Assembly (NCBI GenBank): GCA_948567375.1
Contig: OX419756.1
Coordinates: 4,593,001-4,657,000 of the forward strand
Direction of reading: 5' to 3'
Length of the DNA stretch: 64,000 nt
DNA from: Lunularia cruciata
Taxonomy: Eukaryota; Streptophyta; Marchantiopsida; Lunulariales; Lunulariaceae
Shown: piece after piece, positions 57,375 through 64,000 of the stretch
Layout: the number at the start of each line of letters is the position of its first letter
Numbering within the stretch: position 1 is the first letter of the stretch
Notes under the pieces: generated by a model
Database searches by the model: none
The model's input: only the letters and a program-made list of their open reading frames with translations
What the model was told of the DNA's origin: nothing
Translations under genes and position numbers: made by a program

Positions 57375-58543
57375 CTACTTCGCAGTGAAGGATGCCCCGC
57401 AGCCACATCCGCTGGCAGGATTGGGATTGATTGCGACCTGCAATCAAGCACGCGTATTGAGTTCAATACGAAGCACAGTGAAAATCGAGATACAGGAAGA
57501 ATTACAAACCGAGCAGCTCAAGCATAGCCTACCTAAAACCATGAGAATACAAGCTAAGCTAAGCCCCACTAGACACGCAGACCAGAAACCTCACCGTGAA
57601 AGAAGCCCGGATCAGTTCTTCTGAAAAGTCAACAGTTGCTCCCTTTACGAATGAAAGAATAATTCATCCACAACAACTTTGGCTCCATCCTTCTCAAATA
57701 ACCTGTCCAACGTAAAGCCAGAATCAGCATTTTCAAACTTACAGCAGAGAATATCCGGAGGAATTAAGTCTGAAGACTCTCGTGTCCCCGTCGTAAGCAC
57801 CTGTCATCTGGCTTAAGGTTGTCGTCGAGGCTGAAATTGTAAAGGAAACCTGAACAACCCCCACCATCAACACTTAACCGGAGCATCTTCTTATGCCCTT
57901 CTCGTCCTTCATCTTGCTGAATTTCTCTCAATCTCTACAAACATAACAAAGCCATGGCAAGACATTACAGGATTTCAACAATAGTACACAAAGAAAGACA
58001 AGAAAAGGTTTAGTAAGAAACCATCGTAACTGTCTTGGGTTCAGAATTTTAGGGTTTAGGGTTCATCTTCCAGCCTTGACTGATATCAAGGCTATAAGAC
58101 GAACATGCTAACTCTAACCGTCCTCCCGTCCCCCATCACAAACTGTTAAGCATATGGACGTACATTCGAGAAGCAAGAGTGAGATACCATAATACAGCTT
58201 TCAGTGATGATGATCCCTTCGTTTGATGACCCAGAAACCTCAGCAGCTGCTGTGGACGTGGACAGCTGTGGCCACCTTGGCCTTGTAGCGATTTCCTGAT
58301 TTGAGTGCTCATGCCGTCCAGTTGTTGAGAACCTCGGCGGAATACCAGAAAATTTGTCTTGAAACTCCCATCTTACATCCACAAAGTTCGCTTTGCTTAT
58401 ATGCAGGATTGATCCGGCTGCAACAATTTTGATACTAGTCTCCTCCCTGATTCCTAGAAGCTCCCAGCACTACTCCGCTTTAACCCCGCTTCTATTCATT
58501 GACGCGGATTTTGCCCGAGCTTGCGCACCGCTCCCCTCCACAT
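57375..58543 (-). pseudogene. ISCA2: ISCA2-like iron-sulfur assembly gene, four exons, frameshifted
   Basis: Mitochondrial A-type scaffold/carrier for [4Fe-4S] assembly. Exon 1 58543-58188 (presequence-like MWRGAVRKLGQNPR; end GIIITESCIM). Exon 2 57934-57801 (134 nt; [32 protein letters not shown]). Exon 3 57702-57595 (FEKDGAKVVVDELFFH, KGATVDFSEELIRASFT). Exon 4 57437-57375 (NPNPASGCGCGASFTAK, stop). All introns are GT-AG and in phase. The cluster ligands GGGCSGF and GCGCGASF are present. Lesions: TGA at codon 16, a one-base loss near codon 28, and a one-base loss in exon 3 (HF-VKG reads CATTCGTAAAG). It is probably a recently inactivated gene; assembly errors could mimic this. Other copies: 16459-17530, 40146-40577. 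Confidence 0.85.
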
Positions 58544-59428
58544 TGCCTCCGTAAAGCAGACAATTTACGACTCGCATTGTTTCACGGCTTCATGTCACAA
58601 GTTCACTCCAAAATTGCAGTAACGGACGGGGCAATTCAACTAGCGATATTGTGCTGAAGGCGTGGACAACAGATTCAAGCATAAAATCTGTAGTATTAAG
58701 CATCACCAACGAGAGCGTCGACATCTATACCACCGAATTCGTGGTCCCTGAAGCGAACAGAATGCTTCTAATTCGCTTGCTTGAAATACGGAACCCACGA
58801 CTATGGCCGGCCCGACACAGAGAATGAAACAGGAGCAGGAAATGCTTGAGGAGTAGAATAGTCTTCTGGTGTAAATTCAATGCAGAGTCAAGTACCCACC
58901 AGACAATTCGCTCTCACTTCCGAATTCCGCATTCTATGATTGAAATTTTATTGATCCATCCCAGCGCTTTCAAGAGCATCGTCAGAATCTCCGGCCTTAT
59001 CGAATTCAGATGCGGTGCACTCAGAACGTCTACGCTCTCGATGGAACCGAACGAAGCAACCGCAGCAGCTCCATTCTCTTTCCACTGCCCCTCTCCGACA
59101 TCGTCCCCTTCAGAACTTCATCGACTTTACCGGTTCCCGATCAATAAAGTTCGACAATTAACTCCGGGTTCTCGTCGTTGTGTCAATTACAATCTCGGGA
59201 TGCGTCTAGTTATTGGTATAATTAATTGATAACTCTGTTAAATATTTTAATTAAAATATTTATATAAATATCAATAAGGTAAATACTAATTTTTTACTTA
59301 AATAAAATAACCTTAATATTTTTTTATTTAATTATAATACTTTTAAATAAATCTATCAATACAATAATCGCTAATATTAAAAAATTGTTTTACTCCACGC
59401 CCTTATCATAACACATGCGGAACACGCG
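58544..59428. other. ISCA2 upstream region with a divergent ORF
   Basis: Comparatively GC-rich. The plus ORF 58846-59229 has an internal ATG at 59041 (MEPNEATAAAPFSFHCPSPT, RLYRFPINKV). It could be a first exon of a head-to-head neighbour, since its codons are serine/proline-rich like a targeting peptide. I do not recognise it. AT-rich DNA follows from 59220 to 59400. Confidence 0.3.
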
Positions 59429-59786
59429 GAAATCACCATTTTAATTTCGGTTCCATTGGCACCTAGATTGAAGACTATGGAGAATGGAGTAGAAAGTTAT
59501 GAAGTTTTTTAGTTTTTTTAGGGTTGAGAGTGATCATTATACATTGAGAGTGATGGGTTGTGAATTTTCATTTCTAATCTATGGGTTTTCATGATTAAGT
59601 TCCATGAGAATTTAATTTGAAAATTTTGGAGACGGAAATTGAAAGTTATGGGAGTTTATAGATTTTAGGGTTGTGAGAGAGATTGTTTTCTTACGTGAGT
59701 TGGGATGTGAGGGGTTGTGGTTTTGCAGATATGGGGAGATATGGAGAGGAGTATCATGTATTACTATCACTATTCTTGTGCTAGCC

Positions 59787-62700
59787 ATGGCTACACCTTC
59801 CCATTGGGGGTCGCCTAGAGCGGGTCGGGATACACCATGCCCGGTGTGTCACCGACGCTTTACCTCGCAAGGGGTAAAGACCCATGTGGGAAGGATGCAC
59901 AAGGACTATGATTGGACCACTTGGGATGCCCACGTGAGACGAGCAACCACATCGACAGTAGTGACGCTCGGGATTACGCACGCTTCTTCTATACCTTCGT
60001 TGATCGTTCCAAGGATACCGATCGAGTCGTGGGAGTGGTTAGCTTCTCAGGCGGGTTGCATTTTGGGGTTATTTGAGACTAGTTTTCCATGTCCACGTCT
60101 ATTCCATAGGCTACCCCGCACACTCCATGATGAGGCTAGATAGGCTTTTCGCCTACCATTGGATCGTTTGGCACGTGATCCCTCGGACGAGTTAGCGTGG
60201 TTCCTATTCCTCCTTCTCCCTCGATGGTGTCTTCGTTATGCTAGAGGGGGACGTGCGGGGCATAAAGAGGTGGCGGCTAGATTTCGTCGATTCCGAGCAA
60301 GGGATTGGGCAGCCCTTCAGGAGGAGTCTGTTAGGGCTACACGATTTAGGAGACAGACATCGCCACAGGATACCACAGATTCCACTCGATTACGACGATG
60401 TAGGACATTGGGTCAGGCGGGAGAGTTTAGTAGAGCAGCACGAGCGCTACACCCTCTGTCTATAGCGAGTCCTACTGATGAGACCATCTCTTCCCTACGC
60501 TCATTGCATCCTATAGCAATAGAGGGACTACCACTAGAGGTCTTAGATTATCAGCCTGAGCAGCCTTTATGTCTTGATAGGTCGCTATTTGCACAAGCAT
60601 TGTGCACTGCCATAGCAATAGAGGGACTACCACTAGAGGTCTTAGATTATCAGCCTGAGCAGCCTTTATGTCTTGATAGGTCGCTATTTGCACAAGCATT
60701 GTGCACTGCCCCTCGCCTTTCCTAAGGAGGCTTGTCAAGGATGGTTTATGAGCACCTTAGAGATTGCTTCCAGGCAGATGATCCTTCTAGTGGTTTTACC
60801 GAGTTGTTTCAGGTGGCTGCAGCAGTAGCGAGAGGAGATATTCCTATGTCTGTTAGTCGGGTCTTAGGTGCTAGTCGACTTCTCGCGATCGAGAAGGACA
60901 CGGGAGGCATTAGACCGATTGCTATTGGAGAGATCTTTTTGCGTTTGGTCAGTCGTACCATTGTCCTTCAACATCATTCTCACTTTCGACAGCACCTTAG
61001 TCCACATCAGTTTGGAGTAGCTACACCTGGAGGATGTGAGGCTATATCTCTAGGCATTAGAGCACTCCTAGATATCCATCCGGAGTGGGTCATCCTACAG
61101 GTGGACGTTGAGAACGCTTTTAATAGCGTCTCACGTGCATCCATCTTTAGAGAGCTTAGGGAGGCTGGTGGATCCTTGGCGAGTCTCATTCCTTTTGTTC
61201 GGTCTTTTTATGGCTCTCCTGCTTCCCTTTACTACCAGCATGGTGGTTCACAGGAGGGAGTCACCGTCTTGGAGTCAGCTGTTGGTACACGTCAGGGAGA
61301 TCCTTTGGGGGGGCCCTTATTTGCCATGGCTCACTTTAGAGCTCTCCTGTCTACTACTTTGGCCATGCCAGGTTGTGTATTTCCATCCTTGGCAGATGAT
61401 ACACACATCGTAGGCCCTGTAGATCAGATTAGGCAGGCCTTTGACTACTTGACTACCGAGCTACATCTAGTAGGCTTGAGAGTCAAGGTGTCAAAGTGTA
61501 GGGCATGGTCCCCTTTAGGTATCCCTCCCCACCTTGAGCTTCCAGAGGGGTGTATCACATCCACAGAGGGACTTCGTGTTCTTGGAGTGCTAGTAGGATC
61601 GGAGGATTTTGTCACACGCTTCTTGGACGTTGCCCTTGCAGAGGATGTTCTCCATGTGGATGACCTTCCATTACTAGGAGATCCGCAGGTGGGATTTGGT
61701 ATACTCTCTTCCAGTATTGCTCGTCGACCATCCTACCTCATCCGTACAGTTCTTCCCTCATCGTCCTTCCTATCACGTCTGAGAGCATTTGATAGGAGGA
61801 TTATGGGAGTCTTTGGTGATATTATTGGACCAGGGACTTTTGAGTGTGTGACAGAGGATTTGGCATGTAGACAGACGGCTCTACCGATCTCATGTGGTGG
61901 GGTTGGCTTGCTTTCTATGGAAGAGATGGCACCTATAGCGTTCTTGGGTAGTTGGGCTCTCTCGGCACCCCTACTTGCCTCTCGTTTTGTGGTTGCTGAT
62001 AGGCCGGTTTTGGAGACTTATGTGACAGAGGTGGAGGGAGGATCCTTTTCTCTCCTGGTGTTATTGCGGCAGACGAGAGATAGTCTATCTCCACGAGCAC
62101 GAGAGGGTTTTCCACCGCTTGCTTCACTATCGTCAGATTGGACTAGAGGTCTACAGTCTTCCTTGATGGAGCGACAGTGTGAGCATACGCTACATTCTCT
62201 CTTAGTTGACTCGTCCATTCCTCAGGCTACTAGAGCACGTCTACGCTCTTGCTCCGGCAAGGGTGCAGGCTCGTGGATCCTAGCTCGACCATGCATTAGG
62301 GCTTTCCGACTCGCACCGGCTACTTTCTCTACAGCGATGAGGTTTTGCCTAGGTTTGGTCCACCCATCTGCATCTTCACTACTCACTTGTGAGTGTGGTT
62401 CTACACTAGATGCAGCGGCGGTCCACATGACACGGTGTCCTTTTGGAGGACAGAGGATAGCTACCCATGATGCCATTAGAGACATAGTGTTTGCTATGGC
62501 ACGAGAGAGTGGATACTTGGCTTGGAGGGAGCGTTTGTATGTGTTGCATACGACACGTGTCAGGGCAGACTTATACTTGGTCCGAGATGATCAGGTGACA
62601 GTAGCGGATGTCGTGGTGACGGACCCTACGCGAGATACAGTTTCGGAGGGAGTGATTACCCATCCACCTGGATGGGCGGCGAGTGCAGCAGCAGGTCGCA

Positions 62701-63053
62701 AGGTCTCCAAGTATAGGGGCATGCAGCGAGGTCACCTCTTTGTTCCTCTAGCCTTGGAGTTATATGGAGCGATGGACACGGCATTTGACACATTTGTCAG
62801 GGATTGCACGAGAGCTTATCATGTTAGGCGGCAGGGGGTACCACTCTCACTCTCATACTTTGTAGCTTACTTTAGACAGCGTGTATCCATTTCTCTACAG
62901 AGGGCAGTGGCTGGTGCAATCCATAGGAGAGCAATCACATTAGGTGATGTTTCTTTGGATGCTCCAGTTGTGTGTAGACCGTACGACTTGCATAGCTCGG
63001 ATATCTTAGGTGCGGTAGGGCAGATTTCTCATACAGACTCTATTGGGGCTTAG
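59787..63053 (+). pseudogene. R2-type ORF: zinc finger, reverse transcriptase, endonuclease
   Basis: One frame of 1088 codons with two internal stops, TAG 60141-60143 and TAA 60723-60725, both explicable as C-to-T changes of CAG/CAA. The start ATG at 59787 is in good context (GCCATGGCT). Residues 18-38 form a C2H2 finger (CPVCHRRF ... HVGRMH). The region after the first stop has LLPRWCLRYARGGRAGHKEV, a motif common before LINE RTs. RT blocks: GGIRPIAIGEIFLRLVSR, VDVENAFNSVS (D at 61104), TRQGDPLGGPLF, LADDTHIVG (DD at about 61395). C-terminus: TCECG ... VHMTRC (CCHC-like, about 62385), then RADLYLV ... VADVVVTDP, fitting the RxD...D core of the restriction-like nuclease. It would nick target DNA and prime cDNA synthesis there. 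Confidence 0.92.
60513..60710 (+). repeat. Perfect 99-bp in-frame tandem duplication
   Basis: Units 60513-60611 and 60612-60710 are identical by eye (ATAGCAATAGAGGGACTACC ... TGCACTGCC). Being 33 codons long they keep the frame. The repeated protein piece contains IEGLPLEVLDYQPEQPLCLD. It lies between the finger and the RT, so it should not hit catalytic blocks. Confidence 0.95.
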
Positions 63054-63141
63054 CCCCATGTTACCTTTTTTGTCTCTCCCTTGTAAGGCTTGATGGGGTC
63101 TTCCCATCCTTCATTTTTCCTACGCGGTCGCCTTTTTTGTT
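63044..63141 (+). other. 3' UTR with two hairpins
   Basis: Hairpin 1, TGGGGC-TTA-GCCCCA (63045-63059), has the TAG stop of the ORF across its loop and 3' arm. Hairpin 2, GATGGG-GTCTT-CCCATC (about 63091-63107), follows. Both are kept in the truncated copy at 44320-45094 (one end-base change in hairpin 2). These are candidates for recognition by the element's own RT during target-primed synthesis. Confidence 0.75.
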
Positions 63142-63152
63142 GAAATCACCAT

Positions 63153-63385
63153 ACAGTACAAAGCCGGTTCCTGAACTAGTTCTAGTCTCGGCCGAATAAG
63201 AGCATCGAGTATCAGACTCAGAACTTTGGCATCAGTAGCACTATATCGCAAAGAGATTCCGGTACAAGGACAAGTTAACGGGCCAGCGTAGGTCGCCCTA
63301 GTGTGTGGGGTACGAGGTAGAAATATTAGGATATTGAGTTGTGACCCCTTTCGATTCGAGGAAGCTAATTTCCGGTTTTAGATAT
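63153..63385. other. Spacer between two non-LTR copies
   Basis: No coding signal. It begins with the flank after the target duplication (ACAGTACAAAGCC). Confidence 0.6.
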
Positions 63386-64000
63386 CCATACACAAGCTCT
63401 CTTCGCTCTTGTTGCGGCAAAGGTGCAAGCTTTTGGATCTTAGTACGATGGTGCATTAGGGCATTCCGATTTGCATTAGTTATTTGCTCTATCGCGATTA
63501 GATTTAGTCTACTCATTAGTATTTTTATTATTCATGTCTGAGTGTGATTTTCCACTAGATACACCAACGAATCCCCGTGATGTTGTATCTTATTGGAGGA
63601 CAAAAGATAATTACCGGTGATTCTATTAGAGATATAATGTTTGATATGGCACAAGAGAGTGTGTCCTTGATTTGGAATGAATGTTTGTATACTTTGCAAA
63701 AGACACATGTTAAAGTAGATTTATACTTGGTCCGAAATGATCAAGTGACAATAGTTGATGTTGTGAATATGGACCCTACGCGAGATATAATTATGGAGGG
63801 AGTGATTACCTATCCTCCGGATGGGCAGCAAGTGTAATAACAAATTGTAAAGTCTCCAAATATAAGGGTATACAATAAAGTCATTTCTTTATTCCTCTTG
63901 CCTTGGAGTTATATGGAACAATGCACACAACATATGACAACATTTGTCAAAGAAGGCACACTAGCTTTTCAGAGTTATATGGAACAATGGACACAACATA
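63386..64000 (+). mobile_element. Third R2-type non-LTR copy, 5'-truncated, running off the window
   Basis: Matches the ORF from about 62235 onward: RSCCGKGASFWILVRWCIRA (63380-63470), DSIRDIMFDMAQES, VKVDLYLVRNDQVTIVDVVN, DPTRDIIMEGVITY (63577-63837). AT-shifted with stops, clearly older than the full copy 250 bp upstream. The right end lies outside the window. Confidence 0.88.

Larger units (their letters stand above)
59429..63152 (+). mobile_element. Full-length R2-type (restriction-like endonuclease) non-LTR element
   Basis: Direct repeats GAAATCACCAT at 59429-59439 and 63142-63152 bound an insert of 3702 bp (59440-63141). It has a 5' UTR of about 350 bp, one long ORF, and a short 3' UTR without poly(A). 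The domain order zinc finger - RT - CCHC - endonuclease is that of the R2/NeSL/HERO group, not of the L1 or RTE LINEs usual in plants. The flanks are not rDNA. It is the youngest-looking element in the window. Confidence 0.9.

Noticed and set aside
57339-57624. Two plus ORFs of 62 and 79 codons
   Set aside because: They are antisense to ISCA2 exons 3 and 4 and lack any recognisable domain.
60511-60738. Minus-strand ORF with an internal repeat
   Set aside because: It is the antisense shadow of the 99-bp duplication in the RT element.
59440-63141. Calling the element R2 itself (28S rDNA-specific)
   Set aside because: The flanks are not rDNA, and the other copy has a different target. Only the domain layout is R2-like.

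Overview
The window is plant nuclear DNA from a large, repeat-rich genome. The evidence is decayed Ty3/gypsy and Ty1/copia elements nested in each other, host genes with plant-style introns, and sequences for plastid and mitochondrial proteins encoded by plant nuclei. A class I terpene synthase with a microbial-type NSE motif and C-terminus leans towards a non-seed land plant (fern or lycophyte). A gymnosperm is not excluded. I see no intact host protein gene, tRNA, rRNA or CRISPR array. Almost every coding region is broken by stops and frameshifts. The least damaged is a non-LTR element at 59.4-63.1 kb.

Layout. I name the LTR families A, B, C and D for use here. 1-3304: 3' half of a family B Ty3 chromovirus (+). 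3305-10217: 3' part of a family A Ty3 element (+), with a solo family C LTR inside its terminal repeat. 10218-11935: family D pol fragment (-). 11936-14108: 5' end of a family A element (-). 14109-16188: 5' end of a family B element (-). 16189-25470 ('arm 1'): C LTR fragment, ISCA2 pseudogene, repeated coiled-coil sequence ('E'), AT-rich DNA, terpene synthase exons, a copia 5' part carrying captured gene pieces, E again (-), and a family B 3' fragment (+). 25742-39876: a complete family B element (-) flanked by AGTGA, split by a family A element (29294-36887) and a C solo LTR. 39882-56061 ('arm 2'): the same gene order as arm 1, with a full copia element (47408-53589). 56062-59428: low-copy DNA with an intron-containing ISCA2 pseudogene (-). 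59440-63141: full-length non-LTR element with an 11-bp target duplication. About 63386-64000: another degenerate copy of it.

Three results stand out. (1) The non-LTR element has the R2-type layout: N-terminal C2H2 finger, reverse transcriptase, and C-terminal CCHC plus restriction-like endonuclease. This layout is unusual in plants. Its ORF is broken only by two stops, and its 3' UTR has two conserved hairpins. (2) The copia element carries, antisense and intronless, a CSP41b-like cDNA fused to a piece of fructose-bisphosphate aldolase where gag should be. Two copies exist. (3) Family A elements have DDE-integrase coding sequence, but their ends look like split direct repeats (A1 ... B1-A2-B2). 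Arms 1 and 2 appear to be an old segmental duplication covering ISCA2, terpene synthase and the gene-capturing copia element.
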